A DNA stretch of 64,000 nt, from assembly GCF_900100345.1 (NCBI RefSeq), contig NZ_FMTT01000010.1, forward strand, positions 1 to 64,000, given 5' to 3'. The notes below the pieces were generated by a model. The model made no database searches. It worked only from the letters and a program-made list of their open reading frames with translations, and was not told the DNA's origin. The translations under genes and the position numbers were made by a program. Shown here piece by piece: positions 1-9,400 of this stretch. Every line of letters begins with the position of its first letter. The stretch's first letter is position 1. The DNA comes from Paenibacillus tianmuensis (GTDB lineage: Bacteria > Bacillota > Bacilli > Paenibacillales > NBRC-103111).

Positions 1-238
1 CTTTGGATGAGAAGGTAGAAAAGCAAACGGTTTGAAGTCCACAGATTTCGGCTTTAACGACACCGGAGCGATAACCATCCCATTGTCCCAAAGCTGCGTG
101 CATAAAGAATACCAGTAACTGATGTGCTGTAAATTTGCGTGCTGTATCTTTGTAGTTCAACTCTTTCAGTATGCTGATCACATCTTCTTCTTTAAGAAGA
201 ATTTGAACAAGGTTTGTAAACGTGGTAGACTTTTTCAT
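1..238 (-). CDS. IS4-family (DUF4372-type) transposase, N-terminal part, cut by the window edge
   Basis: The minus strand reads without a stop from ATG at 238 to the window edge (79 residues, beginning MKKSTTFTNLVQILLK). The segment with KDTARKFTAHQLLVFFMHAAL then QWDGYRSG resembles the N-terminal domain of IS4-type DDE transposases, where a short helical domain precedes the catalytic core. An AGAGG ribosome binding site lies about 8 nt upstream of the ATG. The catalytic DDE residues would lie outside the window, so I cannot tell whether the gene is intact. It points away from the PKS cluster and probably marks the cluster's outer flank. The family call rests on recognition of the N-terminal pattern only. 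Confidence 0.7.
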   Translation of the reverse strand, partial: MKKSTTFTNLVQILLKEEDVISILKELNYKDTARKFTAHQLLVFFMHAALGQWDGYRSGVVKAEICGLQTVCFSTFSSK

Positions 239-340
239 GAGGTCGCCTCTTTCGAATCGGGTTCTGTGGTGGAATCGATTTTATCGAAAGAGTGGCCTTT
301 TTTCAATTTTTGGATACCTTATTTTGGTTAATCAACAGGC
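239..340. mobile_element. Probable end of the insertion sequence carrying the transposase
   Basis: This AT-rich stretch lies between the transposase start and the point where GC-rich sequence with a lanthipeptide-like reading frame begins. It is the expected place for the upstream terminal inverted repeat of the IS, probably ending somewhere around 330-340. I could not define the repeat because the other end of the element is outside the window, so the boundary is inferred from the change in composition and from the decapitated reading frame that follows. Confidence 0.35.
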
Positions 341-344
341 GTGG

Positions 345-488
345 GCCAATCTGTTCGATCTCGACGTTCAAGTGAAAGACATCAACATCAACACCAGCAC
401 TCACCAAGGCGTTGGCTACACGGCCGATAGCAACTGTGAGCGGGAAGTCAATACGCAAACGTGCTTCTTCTGCACGATGATCTGCTAG
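345..488 (+). pseudogene. Truncated class I lanthipeptide (lantibiotic) precursor remnant
   Basis: The frame reads ANLFDLDVQVKDININT and ends NTQTCFFCTMIC followed by TAG at 486-488. FDLDVQV matches the FxLD/FNLDV leader box of nisin/gallidermin-type precursors, and the C-terminal part is rich in Thr, Ser and Cys (four Cys), as expected for a lanthionine-forming core. There is no in-frame start with a ribosome binding site just before the leader; the frame runs back into the probable IS end, so the native 5' end appears to have been lost. No lanthionine synthetase or transporter gene is visible. The opposite strand also has an open stretch here (IDFPLTVAIGRVANALVSAG), but it lacks a good start and would be truncated at both ends. 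I favour the plus-strand reading; it remains uncertain. Confidence 0.45.
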
Positions 489-516
489 TCATACTCGTCT
501 GAGCAGCGCTTAAAAC

Positions 517-554
517 AAACATCCCAGTTCCTTACCGGAACTGGGATGTTTTTT
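517..554. terminator. Bidirectional intrinsic terminator between the lanthipeptide remnant and loaP
   Basis: A perfect 13-bp stem, ACATCCCAGTTCC (519-531) with GGAACTGGGATGT (537-549) and loop TTACC, is preceded by an A tract and followed by six T. It can terminate transcription from either side and sits immediately after the loaP stop codon on the minus strand and 28 bp after the plus-strand remnant. Confidence 0.9.
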
Positions 555-1116
555 ACGTGGCCTTTTGTAGCTGCGGGATGCAAGGGGAGAGGATCTCCAC
601 GCCTACGTCGATGATCTTCTCGGCACCCATGAAGTTGAGGTGGATCTTCGCCCGCTTTTTGTGACGGTCTATTTTGGTGATGATGCCTTCCATGCCCTGC
701 AGCGGGCCGGAGGTTACGGAGACACGTGAATTTTCTATGTAGATGCCCGAATAGCCAACGATCTCTCCGTCTCCGATCAGCTGCAAGATCAGCGACATCT
801 CGCGTTCGTCAATTTTGGAGTAATAGGTTCCTTCATCTTTGGAGTAGAGCGTGCCTTGGCTGAGCAGCTTGTAGCACTTGGGGACTTTTTTCAAGGTGTG
901 AAAAACTTCATCGGTCATGCGGGTCTTGATCAACACGTAGCCGGGGAACATTTTCTTCAGCACGTGCTTGACAGCGCCTGCCTTCTTCTCGGGGAGTCTG
1001 CGTTTCGGTACGACAGAGTGGAGGGAAGTTTCATCAAAGTACAGGTTCAGGAACTTTTGCACGACCTCTTCTTGACCGGATTCAACGAATAGTGCGTACC
1101 AATTCAAAATAGTCAT
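553..1116 (-). CDS. loaP: LoaP-type NusG paralogue, transcription antiterminator
   Basis: A 187-residue NusG-family protein. The N-terminal NGN domain (about 1-115) begins with the NWYALFVESG strand and contains the FPGYVLIKT strand. A C-terminal KOW domain follows at about 130-176 (RVSVTSGPLQGMEGIITKID). NGN binds RNA polymerase at the elongating core. LoaP members are known to drive processive antitermination of long PKS and polysaccharide operons and, unlike ordinary NusG, to bind a small leader hairpin with the KOW domain. Here the gene is divergent from the PKS operon, as expected of a dedicated regulator, and two candidate RNA targets lie in the cluster. The ATG at 1116 has AGGGG directly against it; an in-frame TTG at 1107 has that motif at a better spacing of 9 nt and gives the start MNWYALFVESG, so it may be the true start. 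A housekeeping NusG is unlikely given the location and the lack of secE/rpl neighbours. Confidence 0.9.
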   Translation of the reverse strand: MTILNWYALFVESGQEEVVQKFLNLYFDETSLHSVVPKRRLPEKKAGAVKHVLKKMFPGYVLIKTRMTDEVFHTLKKVPKCYKLLSQGTLYSKDEGTYYSKIDEREMSLILQLIGDGEIVGYSGIYIENSRVSVTSGPLQGMEGIITKIDRHKKRAKIHLNFMGAEKIIDVGVEILSPCIPQLQKAT

Positions 1117-1161
1117 CCCCTAACTTGTGTATTTTGTTAAAAAAACAGTATATTTTACAAC

Positions 1162-1170
1162 ATTATACCA
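1162..1170 (-). promoter_or_regulatory. Extended -10 promoter for loaP
   Basis: On the minus strand TGGTATAAT is a perfect extended -10 (TG-N-TATAAT), 46 bp upstream of the loaP ATG. The -35 position has no good match, which is usual for extended -10 promoters. Confidence 0.6.
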
Positions 1171-1236
1171 TATTTTATTTGCCCATATCATACCAAGACG
1201 TGGGGATAGAATAAATAGGTCTCTGGTAAGTAATCC

Positions 1237-1266
1237 TTGACGAACAAAGTTGAATGAGGGTAGTAT
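1237..1266 (+). promoter_or_regulatory. Sigma-A-like promoter P1 of the PKS operon
   Basis: TTGACG (1237-1242), an 18-bp spacer and TAGTAT (1261-1266, continuing TA). It predicts a leader of roughly 155 nt before the PPTase start at 1430; that leader contains the conserved RNA element. The same arrangement, TTGACT-18 bp-TAGTATTA, recurs at 41889-41918 before the second copy of the RNA element, which supports both calls. With the loaP promoter it occupies the 313-bp divergent intergenic region 1117-1429. Confidence 0.65.
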
Positions 1267-1345
1267 TAAGCTGTATTAGTGTAATGGGTTATGTTGTTCA
1301 ATTCGTAAGTTCATTGATCGAATATTTGGTTGAATCTTAGAAAAT

Positions 1346-1393
1346 CCCTAAGCAAATTTAATCGATGTTTCGGCGCGTTGAAGGAACTTAGGG
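1346..1393 (+). promoter_or_regulatory. Putative LoaP-recognised leader RNA element, copy 1
   Basis: An outer helix CCCTAAG (1346-1352) with CTTAGGG (1387-1393) encloses the hairpin TCGATGTTTCGGCGCGTTGA (1362-1381). The hairpin can pair 1362-1365 with 1378-1381 and 1366-1368 with 1373-1375 around a UUCG tetraloop (1369-1372), leaving C1376-G1377 bulged. The same 20 nt recurs at 41977-41996 with two changes, one in the loop and one in the terminal pair, inside a 7-bp helix of different sequence. It lies in the untranslated leader of the first operon gene, near loaP. Assignment as the LoaP target is inference from position, conservation and the known hairpin requirement of LoaP. Confidence 0.7.
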
Positions 1394-1429
1394 TATCATA
1401 TTGAATCGCATTGAGAGGAAGGGGCATGG

Positions 1430-2185
1430 GTGAAGTGTGTCCTCCGGAGAGCTTCGTGCAGGGACTTGACGTGCGAGGGGGAGAGGCCGTACAGCGCTTG
1501 GTTGAGCGTTTGCTGTGCGCAATCGGCGGCGGAGTATCAGGCCACGATCCCGTTTCTGCATCCGAACGAGCTGGCGTTTTATGAAGGGCTGCAGTTTGAG
1601 CGGCGGATCACCAGCTATCTGGCCGGACGCTATGCGGCCAAGCGAGCGGTGGCGGCCTCTGTGCAGGAAGAACGTCTGGATCGGATCTGGATTGATCGGG
1701 GGATTCTTCACCAGCCGCTGATCGTACACCCTGCCGCTCTCAATCTGCAGGTGAGCATCTCTCATTGCGACGAGCTGGGGGCGGCGCTCGTGTTTCCGGA
1801 AGCGTTGCCGATGGGGTTGGATGTCGAGCAGATCCGTCCGGCCCGGCAAGCCGTGCTGGCGGCTCAGATGACGGAGCGGGAACGCGAGCGGATCGGTGCG
1901 CAGCCGGGGTCTGAGGCGCTCTTGATGACGCTGTACTGGTCGGCCAAGGAAGCCTTGTCCAAAGTCTTGAAAACTGGCCTTGCGGTGCCGTTCGAGTTTT
2001 TGGAGATCACAGGGCTCGAACAGCAGGGAACGGCTTGGGTGGCGGCTTACTCTCATTTTCCGCAGTTCCGAGTTGCGGGCTGGGTCGTGGGGGAGCGCGT
2101 CTTTGCGATCGCCTATCCCAAGGACTGCCGTTTGAACTTGGAGGCCGTGCAGGATCTGTTGTGCAAGGTGGAAGAAGTTATATAA
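1430..2185 (+). CDS. Sfp-type 4'-phosphopantetheinyl transferase
   Basis: It transfers phosphopantetheine from CoA to the Ser of carrier proteins, activating the many ACPs encoded downstream. In 251 residues it shows the hallmark motifs GLDVEQ (129-134; Mg-binding D131 and E133) and WSAKEALSK (170-178; E174 and K178), plus the SISHCD segment near 109-114 and the GRYAAKRA helix near 67-73. The length suits the Sfp family rather than the smaller AcpS family. The GTG at 1430 is chosen because AGGAAGGGG lies just upstream and the nearby ATG at 1426 is in another frame that soon stops. It is the first gene after promoter P1, and a strong terminator follows at once. It should therefore be expressed even when antitermination fails, while the genes beyond need read-through. 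Confidence 0.93.
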   Translation: MKCVLRRASCRDLTCEGERPYSAWLSVCCAQSAAEYQATIPFLHPNELAFYEGLQFERRITSYLAGRYAAKRAVAASVQEERLDRIWIDRGILHQPLIVHPAALNLQVSISHCDELGAALVFPEALPMGLDVEQIRPARQAVLAAQMTERERERIGAQPGSEALLMTLYWSAKEALSKVLKTGLAVPFEFLEITGLEQQGTAWVAAYSHFPQFRVAGWVVGERVFAIAYPKDCRLNLEAVQDLLCKVEEVI

Positions 2186-2192
2186 AATAGCC

Positions 2193-2248
2193 AAAGCAAG
2201 CACAAAAAAGTAGAGGAGATCGTTCCTCTATTTTTTTGTGCTTGCTTT
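2193..2248 (+). terminator. Strong intrinsic terminator after the PPTase gene, a 25-bp hairpin inside the operon
   Basis: Positions 2193-2217 pair with 2224-2248 over 25 bp, with a single G-U (2210/2231) and loop GATCGT. The inner helix TAGAGGA/TCCTCTA followed by seven T is a standard terminator on its own. The outer helix CAAGCAC/GTGCTTG extends it. It sits between two co-oriented genes of the same pathway, so it should block the operon unless RNA polymerase is made termination-resistant. It is symmetric enough to act in both directions. Confidence 0.85.
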
Positions 2249-2275
2249 TTAGGATTTGTAGAGAGGGGGGGAAGG

Positions 2276-2956
2276 ATGAAGCGGAGCTATGAGTTGCACC
2301 CGTTGAAGGTTGAGTTTTTGTTCATGAAAAATTATGCGTACATACTCGTGGACAAAGCCACCCGGCAGGCGGCTGTGGTGGACCCGGCTTGGGACTTGGA
2401 GTTGATCGACGGGATGCTTCGCTCATTGGAGGTGAAGTTGGCTTGCATCCTGCTGACACATTCGCATCACGATCATGTCAACAAGGTGGAGCCGCTGTTG
2501 GAGCTCTACCCGGCGGCGCGGGCGTACATGTCGGTCAAGGAGATCGATGCCTACGGGTTCGCATGTCGGAATCTGCATCCGTTTGAGGAGGGGGAGACGA
2601 TCTGGCTGGGAGAGACGCCGATCACCTGCATGCTGACGCCAGGGCACACGGCCGGCGGGGCTTGTTTTCGGCTCGCAGACGATCTGATCACGGGGGATAC
2701 GGTGTTTATTGAAGGCTGCGGCGTCTGCGATGGGGCCGGAGGTTCCCCGGAGCAGATGCATGACAGTTTTCAGAGGATTCGCAAGTCCACTCCCCCTCAT
2801 GTGCGGGTGTATCCGGGTCATTCTTATGGCAAGGAGCCGGGTATGGCGTTTCGGGATGTGCTGGAGCACAACATCTATTTTCAGATTGAGCAAAAAGAGC
2901 ATTTTGTCCGGTTTCGGATGCGCAAGAATCAGGGGCAATTGTTCAATTTTAAATAA
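2276..2956 (+). CDS. MBL-fold hydrolase, BaeB/PksB-like trans-AT PKS accessory enzyme
   Basis: A 226-residue metallo-beta-lactamase-fold protein of the glyoxalase II type. Metal ligands are visible in THSHHDH (61-67; H62, H64, D66, H67), GHTAGG (H124), GDTVF (D141) and PGHSYG (H182). Homologues occur in nearly every Bacillus trans-AT PKS cluster (PksB/BaeB), where they are thought to act as thioesterases releasing unwanted acyl groups from carrier proteins; that role is inferred from family. There is no signal peptide, so it should be cytosolic. A G-rich ribosome binding site (GAGAGGGGGGAAGG) precedes the ATG. It stands between the PPTase terminator and the acyltransferase gene, 36 bp upstream of the latter, in the same direction. 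Confidence 0.88.
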   Translation: MKRSYELHPLKVEFLFMKNYAYILVDKATRQAAVVDPAWDLELIDGMLRSLEVKLACILLTHSHHDHVNKVEPLLELYPAARAYMSVKEIDAYGFACRNLHPFEEGETIWLGETPITCMLTPGHTAGGACFRLADDLITGDTVFIEGCGVCDGAGGSPEQMHDSFQRIRKSTPPHVRVYPGHSYGKEPGMAFRDVLEHNIYFQIEQKEHFVRFRMRKNQGQLFNFK

Positions 2957-2992
2957 ATCAAGGCAGACGAGTCGCGTTCAGGAGGGGCATGG

Positions 2993-5900
2993 ATGGGCAA
3001 GCCGGTCGTGTTTCTTTTCTCCGGGCAGGGTTCTCAGTTTTACCAGATGGGTCGAGGGCTCTATGAGGAGGTATCTGAGTTTCGCAAGTGGATGAACAAG
3101 TTGGACGAGATGGTGACGCCGCTCGTCGGGGAGTCGGTGCTGGCGCGTCTGTATGCGGAGGACAAGCGCCGAGACGAGCCGTTTGAACGGACGCTGCTGA
3201 CCCACCCCGCGATCTTCATGGTGGAATATGCGCTGGCGCAGGCGCTGATGGCCCGCGGGGTCAAGCCAGATGCGGTCCTTGGCAGCAGCATGGGCGAGTT
3301 CGCGGCGGCGGCTGTGGCAGGTGTGCTCGATGTGGAGGTCGCGTTGGAGCTGGTGGTGGAGCAGGCCAAGGCGTTTGAGGCTACCTGTCTCCTCGGCGGG
3401 ATGATCGGGATTCTGCAGGAGCCGAGCCTCTATGACAGGATGCCGCTCTTGCGTCAGAACACGGAGATGGCGTCGATCAATTCGGACGCGCATTTTGTGG
3501 TGGCCGGCCCGGCGGCGATGCTGCCGAGCATCGGGGAGGCGCTGCGGGAGAAAGGCATCGCCTATCAGATTCTGCCGGTCTCCTTTGCGTACCATTCCTC
3601 ATGGATTGATCCGGCTGCCGCTTCCTATGTGGCGCGGCTGCGCGGGCTCTCGTATCGCCAGCCTCGGGTGCGATTTTATTCCGGGGTGACCGGGCGGCGG
3701 GAGACAGCGCTGAGGAGCGAGTATTTCTGGGAGGTGGCGCGACAGCCGATTCGCTTTGCCGAAGCGGTGCAGGCGCTGGAGCAGGGAGACGATTGCCTGT
3801 ACGTGGACTTGGGTCCTTCGGGAACGCTGGCCAATCTGGCCAAGCGGAATTTTAAACAGGATTCGCTCTCGCAAAGCTATGCGGTCCTCACGCCGTATCA
3901 GCAGGATCTCAAGAACTTCAACAAGGTTTGCGAGCAACTGGAGCAACTCATTTCATCGCCCATCAGAAAGGGAGGACAACCTATGAAAGCATACGTGTTT
4001 CCTGGACAAGGTTCTCAGCACAAAGGCATGGGAGGTACGCTGTTTGACGAGTTTGCAGATCTGATGGCACAAACGGATGAGATCTTGGGCTATTCGATCA
4101 AAAGACTGTGCTTGGAGGACCCGGACAATCAGCTGGGCCAGACGCAGTACACGCAGCCGGCTCTGTATGTGGTCAGCGCACTGAGTTTTCTCAAGAAGGT
4201 GCAGGAGACGGGATGCAAGCCGGATTATGTGGCCGGGCACAGCTTAGGTGAGTACAATGCGCTGTTTGCGGCAGGGGCGTTTGATTTTGCTACCGGTCTG
4301 CGGATGGTCAAGAAGCGGGGCGAACTGATGAGCCTTGCGAGCGGTGGGGGCATGGCGGCGGTGATCGGGTTTACGGTGGAGCAGATCGACCGGGTGCTGA
4401 TGGAGAACGGGCTGGACGGGATCGACATCGCCAACCACAATTCGCCGGACCAGATCGTCATCGCGGGCTTGAAGACGGACATCCTGCGCGCGCAGCCGTT
4501 TTTTGAGGAAGCGGGCGTGCGCATGTACATTCCGCTCAATGTGAGCGGGGCTTTCCATTCCCGGTATATGGCGGAGAGCAAGCGGAGTTTTGAAGCGTAT
4601 CTGGAATCGTTTGAATTTTCAAAACTGGAGATTCCGGTCATCTCGAACATTTATGCGCGTCCGTACAAGCAACGGCAGGTGAAGGATAATTTGGTGCAGC
4701 AGATCGTGTCTCCGGTCAAGTGGACGGACAGCGTGCGCTATCTGATGGGCCTTGGCGAGATCGAGATCGAAGAGGTCGGGCCGGGCAATGTCCTGACCAA
4801 GCTCGTCACCACGATCCGCCGCAAAGCGGAACCGCTCGTGATCGAGCCGGAAGCGGATGACGTGGAGGAGGCGGAAGAGGCGGTGCTGGTGGCTGTGGCG
4901 GCGTCTGTGACTGTGCCTGAGGTGACGAAAGCGTCGGTCGCGGAGGTGGAGGTGGCAGTCGCTGTTGAGGTGCCTGCTGCGGCGCCTGCTCCGGCTCCGG
5001 TGGAGGTCGTGCCGGTGAGGGAAGCTGTGAGCGAGCCGGTCGTGCGTGTGTCGAGAAGGGCGAGCACGGCAGAATCGCTGGGCGATGAGGAGTTCAAGAA
5101 GGATTATAACTTGAAGTACGCCTATGTCACGGGCTCGATGTATCGCGGCGTGGCTTCTGAGCGCCTGGTCATTCAGGTCGGCAAGGCGGGCATGCTGGGT
5201 TTTTACGGGACCGGCGGCATGAAGCTGGAGCAGATCGAACAGGCGATCCGCACGATTCAGCAGGCGTTGACGCGCGGTGAGGCGTATGGCATGAACCTGC
5301 TGCATAACCAAGGCAACCCATCGATGGAGGACATGACGGTCGATCTCTTCCTGCGCACCGGCGTGCGGAACGTGGAGGCAAGCGCCTACATGGCGGTGAA
5401 CTCCGCATTGGTCCGCTACCGGGCGAAAGGGTTGAAACGCTCGGCAGAAGGCGGCGTGATCGTCGAAAACCGCATCCTCGCCAAAGTCTCGCGCCCGGAA
5501 GTTGCCGAGGCGTTTCTGAGCCCGGCACCGGAGCGCATCGTCGACAAGCTGTTGCTGGAACAGCGGATCACGCGCGAGGAAGCAGATCTGCTCCGCGAAG
5601 TTCCGATGGCGGATGACATCACCGTCGAGGCCGATTCCGGCGGACATACCGATCAGGGGGTCTCTTCCGTGCTGCTTCCGTCGATCGTTCGCCTGCGCGA
5701 TGAGATGATGGCCAAATACGGATACAAGAAGAAGATTCGCATCGGAGCGGCCGGCGGCATCGGAACCCCGGAAGCGGCGGTGGCGGCGCTCGTGCTCGGG
5801 GCGGATTATCTCGTGACCGGCTCGATCAACCAATGCACGGTGGAAGCGCAGACGTCCGAGTCGGTGAAGGATCTGCTGCAGGAGATGAACGTGCAGGACA

Positions 5901-6406
5901 CGGCCTATGCGCCGGCGGGCGACATGTTTGAGATCGGCGCTCGCGTGCAGGTTTTGAAAAAAGGCGTCTTTTTCCCGGCCCGTGCGAACAAGCTGTACGA
6001 TCTCTACCGCCAGTTCAACTCGCTGGAGGAGGTCGATGAGAAGACCCGCCGCATTTTGCAAGAGCGTTACTTCAAGCGCAGTTTCGACGAGGTCTACCGC
6101 GAAGTGCAAGCCTATGTGGCCCCGCAGGAGATCGAGAAGGCGGAGCGCAATCCCAAGCACAAGATGGCGCTGATCTTCAAATGGTATTTTGGCTATTCAT
6201 CGCGCATGGCGCTCAGCGGGGACGCCGAGCACACGGTGGATTATCAGGTGCATTGCGGCCCGGCCTTGGGGGCGTTCAACCGCTGGGTGAAAGGCACGCC
6301 GCTGGAAAGCTGGAGAGCGCGCCATGTCAATGTGATCGGCGAAAAACTGATGCGCGAAACGGCAGACCTGCTGAACCGGCGCATCTCTGAACTGGTCGGA
6401 TTGTAA
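2993..6406 (+). CDS. Fused trans-acting acyltransferase-acyltransferase-enoylreductase (AT-AT-PfaD)
   Basis: This protein supplies extender units and enoyl reduction in trans; the PKS proteins themselves carry no AT or ER. AT1 (about 5-305) has the nucleophile in GSSMGE (S99) and lacks the usual GxSxG-downstream and GAFHS specificity features (it reads FAYHSS), as in acylhydrolase-type proofreading ATs. AT2 (about 331-610) starts with [10 protein letters not shown], has GHSLGE (S417), and has GAFHSR typical of malonyl-specific enzymes. An Ala/Val/Glu/Pro-rich linker (about 616-699) leads to a PfaD-like flavin-dependent TIM-barrel enoylreductase (about 700-1137) with [10 protein letters not shown] (H885). 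The same three-part fusion is known from mupirocin MmpC; bacillaene has an AT-ER protein. GGAGGGG lies 5 nt before the ATG. The assignment of AT1 as hydrolase and AT2 as loader is inference. Confidence 0.92.
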   Translation: MGKPVVFLFSGQGSQFYQMGRGLYEEVSEFRKWMNKLDEMVTPLVGESVLARLYAEDKRRDEPFERTLLTHPAIFMVEYALAQALMARGVKPDAVLGSSMGEFAAAAVAGVLDVEVALELVVEQAKAFEATCLLGGMIGILQEPSLYDRMPLLRQNTEMASINSDAHFVVAGPAAMLPSIGEALREKGIAYQILPVSFAYHSSWIDPAAASYVARLRGLSYRQPRVRFYSGVTGRRETALRSEYFWEVARQPIRFAEAVQALEQGDDCLYVDLGPSGTLANLAKRNFKQDSLSQSYAVLTPYQQDLKNFNKVCEQLEQLISSPIRKGGQPMKAYVFPGQGSQHKGMGGTLFDEFADLMAQTDEILGYSIKRLCLEDPDNQLGQTQYTQPALYVVSALSFLKKVQETGCKPDYVAGHSLGEYNALFAAGAFDFATGLRMVKKRGELMSLASGGGMAAVIGFTVEQIDRVLMENGLDGIDIANHNSPDQIVIAGLKTDILRAQPFFEEAGVRMYIPLNVSGAFHSRYMAESKRSFEAYLESFEFSKLEIPVISNIYARPYKQRQVKDNLVQQIVSPVKWTDSVRYLMGLGEIEIEEVGPGNVLTKLVTTIRRKAEPLVIEPEADDVEEAEEAVLVAVAASVTVPEVTKASVAEVEVAVAVEVPAAAPAPAPVEVVPVREAVSEPVVRVSRRASTAESLGDEEFKKDYNLKYAYVTGSMYRGVASERLVIQVGKAGMLGFYGTGGMKLEQIEQAIRTIQQALTRGEAYGMNLLHNQGNPSMEDMTVDLFLRTGVRNVEASAYMAVNSALVRYRAKGLKRSAEGGVIVENRILAKVSRPEVAEAFLSPAPERIVDKLLLEQRITREEADLLREVPMADDITVEADSGGHTDQGVSSVLLPSIVRLRDEMMAKYGYKKKIRIGAAGGIGTPEAAVAALVLGADYLVTGSINQCTVEAQTSESVKDLLQEMNVQDTAYAPAGDMFEIGARVQVLKKGVFFPARANKLYDLYRQFNSLEEVDEKTRRILQERYFKRSFDEVYREVQAYVAPQEIEKAERNPKHKMALIFKWYFGYSSRMALSGDAEHTVDYQVHCGPALGAFNRWVKGTPLESWRARHVNVIGEKLMRETADLLNRRISELVGL

Positions 6407-6428
6407 GCAAAAAGAGGAGCGGATCTGG

Positions 6429-9400
6429 ATGACTCAAACGCCAAAGCGAGAAGTTGCCATCGTCGGAATCGCCGGTCGTTTTCCGGGGGCGAAGAACACG
6501 CAGGAATTCTGGAACAACCTCAATGCAGGCCTCAACAGCATCTCTGTCATTCCGCAAGACCGCTGGAAGTGGGAGGATGTGTACGGCGACCCGCAAAAGG
6601 AAGAGAACAAGACGAACAGCAAGTGGGGCGGATTCATCGAGGAGGTCGATCGATTCGACCCGCTGTTTTTTGGCATCTCGCCCAAAGAGGCGAATTTTAT
6701 CGACCCGCAGCACCGCCTGTTCCTAGAAACGGTCTGGCAGGTGATTGAAAACGCTGGCTACAGCCCGAAGAGTCTGTCGGGCCGGAAGATCGGCGTCTAT
6801 GCGGGCGTTTCGAAAAACGACTATGCCGAGCTGATGGGGGAGAACATCAGCGCCTTTGTTTCCACAGGAACGGTACACTCGATCCTCGCGAACCGCGTGT
6901 CGTATTTTTTCAACTTCAGAGGGCCGAGCGAAGCCGTGGACACCGCGTGCTCCAGTTCTCTGGTCGCCCTGCACAACGCGGTGCGCGATATTCGGGAAGG
7001 GGAATGCGAGGCGGCGATCGTCGGGGGCGTCAATGCGCTGCTCAGCCCGCGGATGTACATCTCCCATGCCAAGTCCGGCATGCTGTCGGTGGACGGGCAA
7101 TGCAAAACGTTTGATGCGTCGGCGAACGGCTATGTGCGCGGTGAAGGCGTGGCGGCCCTGTTCCTCAAGCCGCTGGACAAGGCGGTGGAAGACCGTGACA
7201 ACATCTTGGGCGTGATCAAGGCGACGGCGATCAATCATGGTGGGCGCTCGAATTTCCTGACGGCCCCCAACGTGACCGCTCAGTCTGAGGTGGTCTACAC
7301 GGTGCTGCAGCGCTCCGAAGCGGACCCGCGCAACATCTCCTACATCGAAGCGCACGGCACAGGCACGCCGCTGGGCGACCCGATCGAGATCAATGCGCTG
7401 AAGAAAGCATACGGGCAGTACTATGAGGAGCGGGGCCTGCAGCCGCGCGAGAACTCTTGCTTGCTCGGCTCGGTTAAGACGAACATCGGCCATCTGGAGA
7501 GCGCGGCCGGGATGGCTTCGATCATCAAGGTGCTGCTGGCGATGAAGCATGGCGTGCTGCCGGAGCTGCTCAATTTTACAGAGATCAATCCGTACATCTC
7601 GTTTGAGGGGTCGCCGTTTGGCCTCGTCACGGCTCCGACCGCGTGGAAGAAGCGGCGCATCGAAGGCAAGCTGCTGCCGAGACAGGCGGGGGTCAGCGGG
7701 TTTGGCATGGGCGGCGTCAATGCGCATGTGATCTTGGAAGAGCCGCCGCGCAGCAACAGACCTCGCGCCAAGAGCGCGTCGCAGAAGCGGTTGGTGCTTT
7801 TGTCTGCAAAAAAAGGGAAGTTGCGGGCATCGGCTGAGCGACTGCTCACATTTTTGCAAAGCGAAGCCGGACAGTCTGTGCATGTGGACGATCTCGCGTT
7901 CACGCTGATGTTCGGGCGCGAGGAGTTCGAGGAGCGTCTGGCGATGGTCGCTTCGTCGGTGGAGCAGGTGGTGGAGGAGCTGGAGCGGTATGTGAGCGAG
8001 CAGGCCTCGCTGTCGCTGTTCCAAGGCGTCGCGGTGACGAAGCCTGACGCGCCTGTGCAGGTCGCTACGTCGACGGACGATCTGTTCCTGCTCGCCGAGG
8101 CTTGGGTGAAGGGCGAGGGGATCGAATGGGAGCAGGCGAGCTTCCACGGTTCTCGCATCGAGGTGCCGGGGTATCCGTTTGAGCGGTTGCGCTGCTGGTT
8201 TGAGCCGAAGACGGTGAAGGCGGATGCGAATGCGGCTTCCGGCGACAAGCAGATCCTGCTCCCTGCTACGGAGCGGATGGTGCAAGACCATCTCGTTCAG
8301 CGGCAGAAAGTGCTGCCGGGCGTGGGCTATCTGGACCTGATCGTCGGAGAGCTGAAGGAAGAGTGGACAGCCGGTGTGACGTTCCAAGATGTGTACTGGC
8401 TGAAGCCGCTGGCCGTTCTCGACGAGCCGCGCACCCTCCTCTTGAACGTGAAGGAGGAAGGAAGCGACCGGGCTGTGCGCATCCGTTCGGGTGTGGACCT
8501 GCACTGCCAAGGCCGCCTGCTCAAGCAGGTGGCGCGGACGGAAGAGCGCATCGAGGTGGAGGAGATTCGCAAGCGCTGCGAGACGAAGGAATCGAAGGCC
8601 GAGCTGTATGGTCTCTTTTCCGAAAACGGTCTGGTGTACGGGCCTTCGTTCCAGGTGATCGAGACGCTGCACTACTCGGCTGACGAGGCGATTGCGGAGG
8701 TGGACGTCCGGAATCACGGGCGCATTGCAGCCGGCATTCTGGACGGGGCGCTGCAGACGGCGGTGTGCTTGAGCGTGCGAAACGGCACGGCGAGCGAATC
8801 GCAGTATGTGCCGTATTATGCGGAGAGCTTCACGGTTGCGGGAAGCTTGGAAGCGGTGCGCTATTACTATGTTAAGCAGCGTCAGGTGCAGCAGAGCGGT
8901 TCGATCCAGTTCGACCTGTATCTCTGCGACGGCGAAGGTCGCGTGCTGGCTTCGGTGAAGAATTTTACGAAGCGGGCGTTGGTGAGAAAAGAAGAAGCAA
9001 GGAACGAAGAAACGAGAAAAGAAGCGCCGAGCAAACAGGGGCTGCTCTATTACACCTCGAAGTGGCGGGAGGAAGCCTGCGGTCCGGAAGCGGAGGCGAA
9101 GGGCTTGCTCCTCCTCAACGGTTCGGAGTCGCTGGCCGATTGGATGCGCGGCGAACTGGGCGAGGAGGTGCCGTTCCGGCGCTTGACGATCGCCGAGCAG
9201 GACCCGGATCGCTATCTGGAAGCGCTGCAGGAGGTCAAGGCGAGCGGGTTTGCCGTGCGGCAGATTCTCGTGCCGGCCGTCCGTCCGGGGGTGGAAGACC
9301 TGCGGGGGCTGCTCGTGCTGGCAGGAGCTCTGATTAAGAGCCGGTTTAAAGAGCCGATCAAGATCCTCTACGCCGGCGAGAGCATGTCGTCCGAGGCGCT

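Noticed and set aside
311-488. Minus-strand frame containing IDFPLTVAIGRVANALVSAG
   Set aside because: No proper start (a stop lies directly before it), reads into the IS end at its 3' side, and overlaps the better supported lanthipeptide-like frame. Kept as an alternative only.
1426-1428. ATG at 1426 as the PPTase start
   Set aside because: It is out of frame with the PPTase motifs and its frame closes early; the GTG at 1430 is in frame.
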